Shown in pieces: positions 25,143-34,732 of a DNA stretch of 64,000 nt. The notes beneath the pieces are model-generated. The model searched no databases, was not told where the DNA came from, and saw only the letters and a list, made by a program, of their open reading frames with translations. Position 1 is the stretch's first letter, and each line of letters opens with the position of its first letter. The stretch is from positions 1,736,001-1,800,000 of the forward strand of contig NZ_CP035544.1 in assembly GCF_004139715.1 (NCBI RefSeq), written 5' to 3'. The translations under genes were made by a program, and so were the position numbers. The DNA is from Muriicola soli (GTDB taxonomy: Bacteria; Bacteroidota; Bacteroidia; Flavobacteriales; Flavobacteriaceae).

Positions 25143-26957
25143 ATGAGTACCGAAACTATAAACAAAGATATTTTAAGGGGAGGCCAGTTTCTTGTCAAAG
25201 AAACCAAGTGTGAAGACGTCTTTACCCTGGAAGACCTCAACGAGGAACAAAAAATGATGCGTGAAAGCACCAAGGAATTCGTCGATCGGGAGCTTTGGGC
25301 AAATTGGGAACGCTTTGAGAAGAAAGATTACGAATTTACCAAGGAATGTATGCTTAAAGCAGGAGAACTCGGACTTTTGAGTATTGCTGTTCCTGAAGCT
25401 TACGGGGGAATGGGAATGGGCTTTGTCTCTACTATGCTTGTATGCGATTATATCTCAGGAGCTACTGGATCATTTAGTACTGCATTTGGCGCACATACAG
25501 GAATTGGGACGCTTCCCATTACTTTATATGGTACCGAAGAGCAGAAGCAAAAATACGTCCCCAAACTGGCTACCGGAGAATGGTTTGGTGCTTACTGCCT
25601 TACAGAGCCCGGAGCGGGATCAGATGCTAATTCAGGAAAGACAAAGGCTGTTCTTTCTAAAGACGGAAAACACTATAGCATCACAGGACAAAAGATGTGG
25701 ATTTCCAATGCCGGTTTCTGCAACTTGCTTATCGTCTTCGCCAGAATAGAGGATGATAAGAACATCACCGGATTTATCGTAGAAAACGATCCTGAAAATG
25801 GGATCTCAATGGGTGAGGAAGAAAAAAAGCTGGGTATACATTCCTCCAGTACACGTCAGGTTTTCTTCAATGAGACAAAAGTACCTGTTGAAAATATGCT
25901 TTCCGAAAGGGGTAACGGATTTAAAATCGCGATGAACGCCTTAAACGTTGGACGAATTAAATTAGCTGCCGCCTGCCTTGAAGCACAAAGAAGGGTATTG
26001 AATGAAGCCGTAAATTACGCCAATGAACGCATTCAGTTTAAAACCCCCATTATCAATTTCGGGGCTATTAAATCTAAGATTGCACAAATGGCGATCAACA
26101 CCTATGCAGGAGAATCTGCCTGCTACCGTGCAGCCAAAAATATCGAAGATCGTATTGCGATAAGAGAAGCTGAAGGGAATACGCATCAGGAAGCAGAACT
26201 CAAGGGGGTAGAAGAATACGCCATAGAATGTTCTATACTAAAAGTGGCAGTTTCTGAAGACGTACAGAATACAACGGACGAAGGGATTCAGATCTTTGGG
26301 GGCATGGGCTTTAGCGCTGATACCCCTATGGAAAAAGCCTGGAGAGATGCGAGAATTTCCAGGATCTATGAAGGCACCAATGAGATCAACCGAATGCTAG
26401 CTGTGGGAATGTTGGTCAAAAAAGCTATGAAAGGTCACGTAGACCTCTTAGGACCCGCTACAGCAGTAGGAGAAGAATTAATGGGAATCCCTTCTTTTGA
26501 TACTCCTGATTTCTCCGAATTGTTCGCCGAAGAGAAAGACCTTATCGCAAGATTGAAAAAGGTATTCTTAATGGTGGCAGGAAGTGCCGTACAGAAATTT
26601 GGTCCGGACCTCGAATCACATCAGCAATTGCTACTCGCTGCCTCTGATATTCTGATCGAAATTTATATGGCTGAATCTACCCTGCTTCGCACCGAAAAAA
26701 ATGCGAAACGCAGCGGAGAAGAGACCCAGGAAATTGAAATTGCAATGACCAAACTCTATTTATACGAGGCAGTCGATCTTGTAATTAAAAAAGGAAAAGA
26801 AGCCATCGTATCCTTTGCTGAAGGAGACGAACAGCGTATGATGTTAATGGGACTGAAAAGGTTTACAAAATACACCAATCAGCCCAATGTAGTGGCCTTA
26901 CGCAACAAGATTGCCGATAAGGTGGCAGCTGATAACGGCTACACTTTTGACGAATAA
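25143..26957 (+). CDS. Acyl-CoA dehydrogenase (long form)
   Basis: A 604-residue FAD-dependent acyl-CoA dehydrogenase, doing the first oxidation step of beta-oxidation. It contains the signatures GAYCLTEPGAGSDANSGKTK and QKMWISNAG for substrate/FAD contact, and the second signature around QIFGGMGFSADTPMEKAWRD and RIYEGTNEINRM, where the catalytic Glu is expected. Its extra C-terminal part of about 170 residues makes it longer than the classic 380-residue enzymes and akin to the VLCAD/ACAD9-like group. It is the last gene of the operon and is followed by a terminator. Confidence 0.93.
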   Translation: MSTETINKDILRGGQFLVKETKCEDVFTLEDLNEEQKMMRESTKEFVDRELWANWERFEKKDYEFTKECMLKAGELGLLSIAVPEAYGGMGMGFVSTMLVCDYISGATGSFSTAFGAHTGIGTLPITLYGTEEQKQKYVPKLATGEWFGAYCLTEPGAGSDANSGKTKAVLSKDGKHYSITGQKMWISNAGFCNLLIVFARIEDDKNITGFIVENDPENGISMGEEEKKLGIHSSSTRQVFFNETKVPVENMLSERGNGFKIAMNALNVGRIKLAAACLEAQRRVLNEAVNYANERIQFKTPIINFGAIKSKIAQMAINTYAGESACYRAAKNIEDRIAIREAEGNTHQEAELKGVEEYAIECSILKVAVSEDVQNTTDEGIQIFGGMGFSADTPMEKAWRDARISRIYEGTNEINRMLAVGMLVKKAMKGHVDLLGPATAVGEELMGIPSFDTPDFSELFAEEKDLIARLKKVFLMVAGSAVQKFGPDLESHQQLLLAASDILIEIYMAESTLLRTEKNAKRSGEETQEIEIAMTKLYLYEAVDLVIKKGKEAIVSFAEGDEQRMMLMGLKRFTKYTNQPNVVALRNKIADKVAADNGYTFDE

Positions 26958-26975
26958 ACTTCATCACCCTAAAAT

Positions 26976-27006
26976 AAAAAACCGCCTCTGAAAGGCGGTT
27001 TTTTTA
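26976..27006 (+). terminator. Terminator of the marR-fad operon
   Basis: AAAAACCGCCT-CTGA-AAGGCGGTTTTTTT, a strong GC stem with flanking A and T runs, 18 bp after the acyl-CoA dehydrogenase stop. The A-run on the other side would make it work also for the convergent peptidase gene (stop at 27021), but it lies just beyond that stop. Confidence 0.93.
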
Positions 27007-27020
27007 TATGCGTAAAAGCC

Positions 27021-29042
27021 CTAATTTAAATTGCTGTATTGTTCTGAGTACGACAGCATTTGTTCCTGAAAACTGTTAGGTTGAACTACTTTAATATCGG
27101 TAATTTCACCTTCTCTATTCATCTCAGGCATTAAGACCGGATTTACAAAGCCACTGTAAGGAGGGGTTTTAAAAGCGGAATTCCGTTCTAATACTTCGGC
27201 GTGTAATTCCTGATCCACTTTAACTCCATAGCCTTCTACAAGGTCTTGCGCAGCCTTGAAATCACCTTCTGATTTAATCCTCTGGGTTTCTTTGAGTAAC
27301 TCACCAAATAGCTCTCTTAGTTTGGCATAATCGTTAATGCGATAGAAGGTTTTACCCTCGCGTACCACCTTCTCTATAACCTTGTCATCTTTGCCCTTTT
27401 CAAAAACCCAGGCTGACACCCATTGTCGATTCACCATATGATCTTCTTCAATATCATCCCCGAGCTCAATCCTAATCAGCTGGGTAACCAAACCATTTCT
27501 TATATAACGATCATAGGCAGTCATTCCCAACGCTTCCCAGTTGTCTGTAAGGCCCATCTCCTGCAACTTTGGATCCATTAAATAGTACAAGCCCACTAAA
27601 TCTGCTCTCCCCTCTTCCATGGTAGAGGCATAATTTTTAAGCGTTTCTTTAGGCTGGCCCACTCCTTCATTGAGTTGTCCTGAGGCATGACCTACGACTT
27701 CATGTAATGCTGTTAACAATTTTGATGCAGTCTTACCGTATTTATTTTCCCGGGCGATTTCCTCTTCACTGTAAGCAAATTCATTTAATCTGCCTGAGCC
27801 ACCGGCATTACTGTAGGCTTCAATGATGTTTCCTAGGGAAACCGACTTGCTGCCATGTTCCTGTCTAATCCAGTTATTATTTGGAAGGTTAACCCCTATT
27901 GGTGTACTGGGTGAAGCATCTCCGGCCTCTCCGGCCACATTTACTGTTTTATAAGAAACCCCTACAACATTTTCTTTTTTGTGTTCGTCCATCAAGGGAG
28001 ATTCATCTTCAAACCACTGGGCGTTTTCAGAAAGCACCGCCATTTGTCTTGACATTTCAAAGTCCTTGAGCTGGACGATGGTTTCATAAGAACCCTTATA
28101 CCCTTTTGGATCGTTGTATACCTCTATAAATCCATTGATCCAGTCAACATCGCCTTCACGGGAATTCACCCAGGAGATGGCATATTCATCCCAGGTATCA
28201 AGACTACCCGTTTTATAATACTCTATGAGAAGTTTGAGCGTAGTTGCCTGCTGTTCATTCTCAGCAACTTCAACAGCCTTCTGAAGCCATTTGATGATCT
28301 CATCGATGGCCTCCCCGTAGAGTCCGCCCGACTTATAGACCTCCTCTTTGATTTCACCATCAATTTTTGAAAGCCTCGTATTTAATCCTGTTTCTACCGG
28401 TCTTCCCTCCGGTCCTTTATCGGCTTTGGCGTAAAAGGCCTCAACCTCAGCATCGGTCAGGCTGGGATCATAAAAATTTACAGCCGAGGCTGCTACGTTA
28501 TCCACGCCCTTCTTTTTATTGACTTTTTTAATATCCGCTTCATTGAATAATACCTCAAATGCTTCGCCCTCCAGCCTTGTACCCGTTTCATCGAGTAAAC
28601 CCTGAAGGTAGTCTGGACTGAAGTCGGGTTTTAATTTGTCATTGGAATAATGGTGATGGATCCCATTGGAGAACCAAACTCTTTTCAGGTAAGTTTCAAA
28701 TGCCTGCCATTCAGCAGTGGATTTATCCCCAGAGTAGCTCCTATAGATGTTTTCAAGGCCATTCCTTATTTCCAGATTATGACGGTAATTCTGATCCCAG
28801 ATAATGTCTCTGCCAGCCAGGCCGGCTTGGTTCAGGTAATAAACCAATCTTTTTTGATCAAGGCTTAGTTCATCAAACCCAGGGATTTGGTATCTCAGAA
28901 TTTGGATGTCCGCAAATTGCTCTACAAAATATTCGAAAGAGGCAGCTTCGGAATCGGCAATACGCTCAGGAGCCTCCTTTTCCTGGCAAGACCAAATTAG
29001 TCCGAGTGCAATAAATGCGATTAAAAAATGTCGTAATTTCAT
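27021..29042 (-). CDS. Dipeptidyl peptidase III-type metallopeptidase (M49), lipoprotein
   Basis: A 673-residue zinc peptidase. The zinc motif is the M49-specific six-residue HEVVGH (about 447-452), and the third ligand and neighbours are in EEGRAD (about 476-481). M49 enzymes remove dipeptides from N termini of short peptides. A lipobox IWSCQEKE follows the signal sequence, so it is probably an outer-envelope lipoprotein, unlike the cytosolic eukaryotic enzymes. The frame is open to 29093, but the ATG at 29042 begins the signal peptide (MKLRHFLIAF) and a -7 box lies just upstream, so it is the start used here. Confidence 0.88.
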   Translation of the reverse strand: MKLRHFLIAFIALGLIWSCQEKEAPERIADSEAASFEYFVEQFADIQILRYQIPGFDELSLDQKRLVYYLNQAGLAGRDIIWDQNYRHNLEIRNGLENIYRSYSGDKSTAEWQAFETYLKRVWFSNGIHHHYSNDKLKPDFSPDYLQGLLDETGTRLEGEAFEVLFNEADIKKVNKKKGVDNVAASAVNFYDPSLTDAEVEAFYAKADKGPEGRPVETGLNTRLSKIDGEIKEEVYKSGGLYGEAIDEIIKWLQKAVEVAENEQQATTLKLLIEYYKTGSLDTWDEYAISWVNSREGDVDWINGFIEVYNDPKGYKGSYETIVQLKDFEMSRQMAVLSENAQWFEDESPLMDEHKKENVVGVSYKTVNVAGEAGDASPSTPIGVNLPNNNWIRQEHGSKSVSLGNIIEAYSNAGGSGRLNEFAYSEEEIARENKYGKTASKLLTALHEVVGHASGQLNEGVGQPKETLKNYASTMEEGRADLVGLYYLMDPKLQEMGLTDNWEALGMTAYDRYIRNGLVTQLIRIELGDDIEEDHMVNRQWVSAWVFEKGKDDKVIEKVVREGKTFYRINDYAKLRELFGELLKETQRIKSEGDFKAAQDLVEGYGVKVDQELHAEVLERNSAFKTPPYSGFVNPVLMPEMNREGEITDIKVVQPNSFQEQMLSYSEQYSNLN

Positions 29043-29069
29043 AATATAAATTCTATTAGTCGTTGTCCT

Positions 29070-29077
29070 CAAATGTA
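29070..29077 (-). promoter_or_regulatory. Candidate -7 box (TACATTTG) for the M49 peptidase
   Basis: Exact TAnnTTTG match on the minus strand, 28 bp before the ATG at 29042. It lies inside the longer possible reading frame and so supports the shorter start. Confidence 0.45.
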
Positions 29078-29197
29078 AAAATTTAGGATTCAATTCGGAT
29101 GTTTTTTTTCCTAATCCTTCAACGATTAAGGGCTAATATCCAAATTTGTTAATACTTCATATTCATCTGCTGTTAGAATCCTCATCAAATAAGCCTT

Positions 29198-30631
29198 ATG
29201 AAATCAACCCTTTTAAGTGAAGTATATAATCCAGAAATATTCCGGGAACAAGGCCATGCACTTATCGACCTGCTTGCAGGGCATTTGGAGGAGAGTCTCC
29301 GGCAGAACAAGAAGGTGATCAACTGGAACCTGCCCGAGGACGAAAAAGATTTTTGGGAAGGTTTCCTGGCTTCAGGATCCGAGACTGATTTTTTTAAAGA
29401 AGTTCTCGTACATACCACTCATGTTCATAACCCCCGATACATCGGACATCAGGTTTGTGCCCCCGCCCCTATCGCAGCCTTGTCTGGATTGGTCAGTGCT
29501 ATGCTCAACAATGGCATGGCCGTCTATGAAATGGGTATGGCCCCAACAGCCATTGAACGTATCATCACAGATTTGATCGCCGCAAAAATTGGTTTCGATA
29601 AAACGGCAAGGGGTATCTTAACTTCAGGTGGGACGTTGGCCAACCTCACGGCAATCTTAGCCGCCCGAAAAGCCAAGGTTATGAAAGATGTCTGGAAGGA
29701 AGGCAGTTCAGATCGACTGGCAATTATGGTCTCTGAAGAGGCTCATTACTGTGTAGACAGAGCAGCCAGAATCATGGGCCTTGGATCGGATGGGATTATT
29801 AAAGTTCCGGTGACTGATGGTTTTGTCATGGACAGCTCCAAATTGGAAGCGTATTATCAACAGGCTACGGAAAAAGGATTAAACGTATTTGCCCTGGTTG
29901 GAAGCGCCCCTTCAACAGCCACAGGAATTTACGATGATTTGGAAGACCTTGCAGCTTTCTGTAAAAGGCACGGGCTTTGGCTTCATGTAGATGGGGCTCA
30001 CGGAGGTGCAGCGGTTTTCTCGGATAAATACAAAAAAACGGTCAAGGGAATTGAACTCGCCGATTCAGTGGTTATTGACGGACATAAGATGATGTTGATG
30101 TCTACCATAACCACTGCACTCATTTTTCGGGATGGCAGTCACTCTCATACCATTTTTAGTCAGGAAGCGGATTACTTATTGCAGCAATCGGACAAAGAAG
30201 ACTGGTTCAATCTGGCGAAAAGAACCTTTGAGTGTACTAAAACTATGATGAGTCTGCAGTGGTTCCTGCTTTTTAAAACCTATGGAGAAAAGGTTTTTGA
30301 CGAGAATGTCACTACCCTATATGATTTGGGGCAAAGCTTTGGGAAAATGATCGTTGCAGATCCCGATTTGGAACTGGCTACGACTCCTGGTTCCAACATC
30401 GTTTGTTTCCGATTTGTGCACCCGGGGCTTTCTCTGGAAGAGACTAACGACTTAAACAGAAGGATAAGGCAAGAACTTCTTGAGGAAGGGAAATTTTATA
30501 TCGTTCAAACCCGCATTCGAGGGAAACAGTACCTTCGCTGCACCATAATGAATCCTTTTACCACCATTCAACATCTGGACGAACTGCTTTCACTGGTCAG
30601 GATAAAAGCAAGGCAAATCCTTAACGCATAG
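29198..30631 (+). CDS. PLP-dependent group II amino acid decarboxylase
   Basis: A 477-residue aspartate aminotransferase-fold decarboxylase. The PLP lysine is in SVVIDGHKMMLMST (about residue 296), preceded by LHVDGAHGGAAVF. The family contains glutamate, aromatic amino acid, tyrosine, 2,4-diaminobutyrate and aspartate decarboxylases; specificity cannot be told from sequence by eye. It is convergent with the GH15 gene, with which its 3' end overlaps by 11 bp, and divergent from the M49 peptidase. No transporter or ligase partner is adjacent, so the product (a monoamine or polyamine precursor) is unassigned. Confidence 0.88.
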   Translation: MKSTLLSEVYNPEIFREQGHALIDLLAGHLEESLRQNKKVINWNLPEDEKDFWEGFLASGSETDFFKEVLVHTTHVHNPRYIGHQVCAPAPIAALSGLVSAMLNNGMAVYEMGMAPTAIERIITDLIAAKIGFDKTARGILTSGGTLANLTAILAARKAKVMKDVWKEGSSDRLAIMVSEEAHYCVDRAARIMGLGSDGIIKVPVTDGFVMDSSKLEAYYQQATEKGLNVFALVGSAPSTATGIYDDLEDLAAFCKRHGLWLHVDGAHGGAAVFSDKYKKTVKGIELADSVVIDGHKMMLMSTITTALIFRDGSHSHTIFSQEADYLLQQSDKEDWFNLAKRTFECTKTMMSLQWFLLFKTYGEKVFDENVTTLYDLGQSFGKMIVADPDLELATTPGSNIVCFRFVHPGLSLEETNDLNRRIRQELLEEGKFYIVQTRIRGKQYLRCTIMNPFTTIQHLDELLSLVRIKARQILNA

Positions 30632-32420
30632 ATTCGAGGATACGTTGTTCTGTGGCTTTCTGAGAAAAATTTATAGCACATTCAATAAGTGCAAGATGGG
30701 AATAAGCTTGTGGAAAATTCCCCAGCAAGCGCTTCGATTTAAAGTCGATGTCCTCACTAAATAAGCCCAGATGATTCCCGTAACTCAAAACGCGGTCAAA
30801 TAACTTCTGCGCTTTTTCTTCTTCTCCGATTTTGAATAAGCTGTTGATAAACCAAAACGTACAGATCGTAAACGAAGAAGAGGGCAATCCAAAATCGTCC
30901 TTATTTTTATATCGATATAAGAGTCCGTCGTTGCTGAGGTGTTTTTCTATAGCTTTCACAGTACTGATATACTTTGGATCCCTGGCTGGAATAAAACCGT
31001 AAGATTCCATGAGTAAGACCGAGGCATCGAGGTTTTTGCTACCGTAAGATTGGGTAAAGGCCTTTACATCATCATTCCAGGCCTTGTCCATTATGTCTTG
31101 TTTGATCTCCTGCTCTAACATACTCCATTTCTCAATCTTCTGCCATTTGCGGAAGATACGTGCCACTTTGATCGCGCGATCAATGGCGACCCAACACAAG
31201 ACTTTGGAGAAGGTAAAATGCCGATCTTCTTCCCGAAATTCCCAGATCCCCTTGTCAGGTTCCTGCCAGTGTTCAGAAACGATCCAGGCGATTCCTTTGG
31301 TTATTCCCCAGAGCTCTTCGGCATTTTCAATATTGGTACTGAAAATGTTCAATTGGGCGTGAATAGCATCCATCAGGATGCCATAAATGTCGTTCTGCCT
31401 CTGCTTGTAGGCCGCATTACCAATCCTGACCGGTTTAGAGCCCTTGTATCCCTTTAAGTGGTCCAGGGTTTTCTCGGTAAGTTTTTTCTCTTTGTTGATC
31501 CCGTACATGATCTGAAGCTTCTCCCCTTTTTCAGGAATAAGGTCAACGATAAATTGCAGATATCGCCGGGCAACATTGACGTGTCCGAGATCAACCATCA
31601 CTTTGATTACCATAGAGGCATCGCGAATCCAGCAAAATCGATAATCCCAATTCCTAACTTCCCCAATGGTTTCTGGCAATGATGTGGTAGCAGCGGCTAA
31701 GACTGCGCCTGATTTGTTATAAGTGAGTAACTTTAAAGTGATCGCGCTTCTGGTGATCTGCGCGTTGTATTTTTTATAATTAGGGGTTTTATTGCTCCAG
31801 TTTAACCAGTACACTTTGGTCCTTTCCAGTTCCAGATAGATCTTCCGGGTGCTGGGCAGGAAAATTTTCTCGTTGTATGCAATCAGAAAATATCCGTTCT
31901 CTGTGACTTCCAACTCTCTCCCCTCCATGACCGCGTTTTTGTTAAAAGAGGTGTACAGGAAAACCGTTTCAAAATTTTTACCCTTAGTCAGACTCGCGAT
32001 AAAATTCTTTTTGATATAAGACTTTGTTTCCCCAAGGGCATAGGCCAGTTTAGGTTCATAGTGGACGCTAAACTTTGGTTTTCCGGAGATGTGCTTTATG
32101 TATCGCACGACTTCAGGAGGGGCGTAATATTGACTTTGACTGGTGAGATACCTCGGCATAAAGTCGTGAATCTCAAAAACATCATTCCCTTCCCTGAACT
32201 CAGTAATTAAAACAGCAGTATTTTTTTTATAACGTTGTTTTATCTCATAGGAAGGAGCTACCTTAATGCCAAAATTACCACCTATTTCATCGTCGAGAAG
32301 TTTGGCAAAGACGGAGGAAGAGTCAAATTCTGGTAAACAGCACCAATCAATTGAAGCTGTTTTTGAAATGAGTGCTGCACTCCTGCAATTCCCTATTATT
32401 CCGTAATCTAAGTTGTCCAT
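30621..32420 (-). CDS. Glycoside hydrolase family 15 (trehalase/glucoamylase-like)
   Basis: A 599-residue GH15 enzyme with (alpha/alpha)6 barrel. It starts MDNLDYGIIGNCRSAALISK, the usual start of the bacterial GH15 trehalase-like group, with SIDWCCLPEFDSSSVFAKLL next; the barrel carries EVRNWDYRFCWIRDASMV and later GIWEFREEDRHFTFSKVLCW. The ORF is open from 32468, but ATG 32420 fits the family start. No signal peptide: cytoplasmic. It is divergent from a trehalose-6-phosphate synthase/phosphatase gene, so trehalose hydrolysis is the favoured role; glucan hydrolysis remains possible. Confidence 0.88.
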   Translation of the reverse strand: MDNLDYGIIGNCRSAALISKTASIDWCCLPEFDSSSVFAKLLDDEIGGNFGIKVAPSYEIKQRYKKNTAVLITEFREGNDVFEIHDFMPRYLTSQSQYYAPPEVVRYIKHISGKPKFSVHYEPKLAYALGETKSYIKKNFIASLTKGKNFETVFLYTSFNKNAVMEGRELEVTENGYFLIAYNEKIFLPSTRKIYLELERTKVYWLNWSNKTPNYKKYNAQITRSAITLKLLTYNKSGAVLAAATTSLPETIGEVRNWDYRFCWIRDASMVIKVMVDLGHVNVARRYLQFIVDLIPEKGEKLQIMYGINKEKKLTEKTLDHLKGYKGSKPVRIGNAAYKQRQNDIYGILMDAIHAQLNIFSTNIENAEELWGITKGIAWIVSEHWQEPDKGIWEFREEDRHFTFSKVLCWVAIDRAIKVARIFRKWQKIEKWSMLEQEIKQDIMDKAWNDDVKAFTQSYGSKNLDASVLLMESYGFIPARDPKYISTVKAIEKHLSNDGLLYRYKNKDDFGLPSSSFTICTFWFINSLFKIGEEEKAQKLFDRVLSYGNHLGLFSEDIDFKSKRLLGNFPQAYSHLALIECAINFSQKATEQRILESMR

Positions 32421-32521
32421 AAATAAGAATCCTGTAAAATTTCTTGTTTCATTGCAATTGCGCCTCAATTTGACGAAATTTAGAAAAACAAAAGAGAAAA
32501 AAGGTTAAAAACATAGAATTT

Positions 32522-34732
32522 ATGGCCAAAACTATCATAATCTCAAACAGACTGCCTGTACAATTGCAAATTGACAATGGAACCATCAATGCTATCCCCA
32601 GCGTAGGCGGATTAGCTACCGGCATGAAGTCTGTTCATTCTGATGGGCAAAGCCTGTGGATCGGGTGGAGTGGCCTCACAGAAGAGGAGATTCCGGAAGA
32701 GTTGGAAGGTGAGATAGATAAGGCATTGGCCGAACACGGTTCTTCCAAGGTAAAACTAACGGCTGCAGAGGTTGATGGCTTTTATTACGGCTTTAGTAAC
32801 CGAACCATATGGCCTCTTTTTCATTACTTTCTAGAGTATTCAGAGTTTGAACTCTCCAGCTGGAATACCTACAGGGAGGTAAACCAAAAATTTGCCGATG
32901 CCATTTTAAAGGAAGCTTCGGAAGATGACATTATTTGGGTTCACGACTATCAACTGATGTTGGTCCCTCAGATGGTACGTGAAAAAAGGCCCGATATTTC
33001 CATTGGTTTCTTTCTTCATATCCCCTTTCCCTCTTATGAAATCTTCAGAACCCTGCCCTGGAGGGAAGAAGTTTTATTGGGGCTTCTAGGTTCAGACCTT
33101 ATAGGTTTCCACACTTACGATTACGAAAGGCATTTTTTAAGTTCCATAAGGCGTATCCTGGGCCTGGAAGTTAGTTTTAACGATATTTATCTTGAGAGTC
33201 GGATCATCAAGGTCGATTCTTTTCCCATGGGGATTGATTACGCTAAATTCCACAATGCTGCAAAAGATCATGAAGCCTTGCCAAAGAATAAGCAATCCGA
33301 TCTTCAGCGCAGGCTCAACACCCACAAGGAATCAACCCCTGACGCAAAATTTCTATTGTCCATAGACCGATTAGACTACTCCAAAGGGATCGCAAAACGC
33401 CTCAATGCCTACGAATACTTCCTGAATAAATACCCTCAGTACAAGGAAAAGGTTCGATTGATCATCCTGGCTGTTCCCTCGAGGAGCAATGTTCCCCAAT
33501 ACCAATTGCTCAAACGGGAAATTGATGAGCTGGTAGGACGGATCAACGGGGAGCTGGCCACAGTAAGCTGGACGCCGATCTGGTACTTTTACCGCTCTTT
33601 GCCCTTTGACAATCTTATTGATTTGTACACCTCATGTGATATAGCCTGGCTTACGCCCATACGCGACGGGATGAACCTGGTGGCCAAAGAGTATATCGCT
33701 ACCAGAACAGACAAAACCGGGGTGCTCATTTTAAGTGAAATGGCAGGTTCGGCCAATGAGATGAATGAGTCCTTGCTTATCAACCCCAACAACTTTGAAC
33801 AAATCGCAGATACCATTCACAGGGCGATACAGATGCCTGAGAAAGAGCAAAAAGAAAGGAATAGCGTGCTGCAAAAAAGGCTTGAACGCTACAATGTAGA
33901 GAAATGGGCCAATGATTTTATGCGCTCCCTTACCGAACAGAGAGATAAGGATCCAACCTATGTGGCACAACGTTTATCCGTTGATCTAACAAACACCCTG
34001 ATCAGTGAATATAGGGAAGCTGAACACCGACTGCTATTTTTAGATTACGACGGTACGCTGGCGGGCTTCCACAACGATCCTCAAAAGGCATCACCCGATG
34101 CCGAACTTTATAAATTGTTGGATGATATGAACGCGTTACCCAATACAGACGTATTCCTGATCAGTGGGCGGGATAAAGAGACGTTTGGGAAATGGTTTCT
34201 AAAAAAGAAATACAATATGATCGTTGAGCACGGCGTATGGCTTTCGGAAGGAGGAAACGATTTTACCATGCTGGAGAATGTCAAAAAGGACTGGATGGAG
34301 AAGATTCTGCCCGTTTTGGAATCCTTTGTTGACCGTACCCCGGGAAGTTTTGTAGAGGAAAAAAATTACTCCCTTGCCTGGCACTATCGGAATACAGATC
34401 CTGATTTCGGACAAAAAAGAGCCTCTGAACTTAATACGGTGCTGAGAAGCCTAATTGCCAACGATGACCTCAGCGTGTTGAATGGCAACAAGGTGATGGA
34501 AATTAAAAGCAGTAATGTAAATAAGGGAAGGGCTGCAATGCGTATTTTTACGAGGCATGATTACGACTTTGTCTTTGCGATCGGTGATGACTGGACCGAT
34601 GAGTTTATGTTCCAGGAATTGCCTGAGACCGCAGTTACGGTCAAAGTCGGCCGACAAAAAACACAAGCTAAATTTTATCTAGATAGTATTAAAAATGTAC
34701 GCGATCTCCTATCCCGATTTACCAAAAAATAA
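32522..34732 (+). CDS. otsAB: Bifunctional trehalose-6-phosphate synthase / trehalose-phosphatase
   Basis: A 736-residue fusion. Residues 1 to about 465 form a GT20 synthase (SNRLPVQLQI, GGLATGMKSV, VHDYQLMLVPQMVR, SIDRLDYSKGI, DGMNLVAKEY), making trehalose 6-phosphate from UDP-glucose and glucose 6-phosphate. From about residue 490 a HAD phosphatase follows (LFLDYDGTLAG at about 510, ISGRDKET, then GDDWTDEFMF) that removes the phosphate. The fusion resembles plant/yeast TPS-TPP proteins and some Bacteroidota enzymes; here both catalytic parts keep their key residues. With the divergent GH15 gene it would form a synthesis/breakdown pair for the compatible solute trehalose. Confidence 0.93.
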   Translation: MAKTIIISNRLPVQLQIDNGTINAIPSVGGLATGMKSVHSDGQSLWIGWSGLTEEEIPEELEGEIDKALAEHGSSKVKLTAAEVDGFYYGFSNRTIWPLFHYFLEYSEFELSSWNTYREVNQKFADAILKEASEDDIIWVHDYQLMLVPQMVREKRPDISIGFFLHIPFPSYEIFRTLPWREEVLLGLLGSDLIGFHTYDYERHFLSSIRRILGLEVSFNDIYLESRIIKVDSFPMGIDYAKFHNAAKDHEALPKNKQSDLQRRLNTHKESTPDAKFLLSIDRLDYSKGIAKRLNAYEYFLNKYPQYKEKVRLIILAVPSRSNVPQYQLLKREIDELVGRINGELATVSWTPIWYFYRSLPFDNLIDLYTSCDIAWLTPIRDGMNLVAKEYIATRTDKTGVLILSEMAGSANEMNESLLINPNNFEQIADTIHRAIQMPEKEQKERNSVLQKRLERYNVEKWANDFMRSLTEQRDKDPTYVAQRLSVDLTNTLISEYREAEHRLLFLDYDGTLAGFHNDPQKASPDAELYKLLDDMNALPNTDVFLISGRDKETFGKWFLKKKYNMIVEHGVWLSEGGNDFTMLENVKKDWMEKILPVLESFVDRTPGSFVEEKNYSLAWHYRNTDPDFGQKRASELNTVLRSLIANDDLSVLNGNKVMEIKSSNVNKGRAAMRIFTRHDYDFVFAIGDDWTDEFMFQELPETAVTVKVGRQKTQAKFYLDSIKNVRDLLSRFTKK

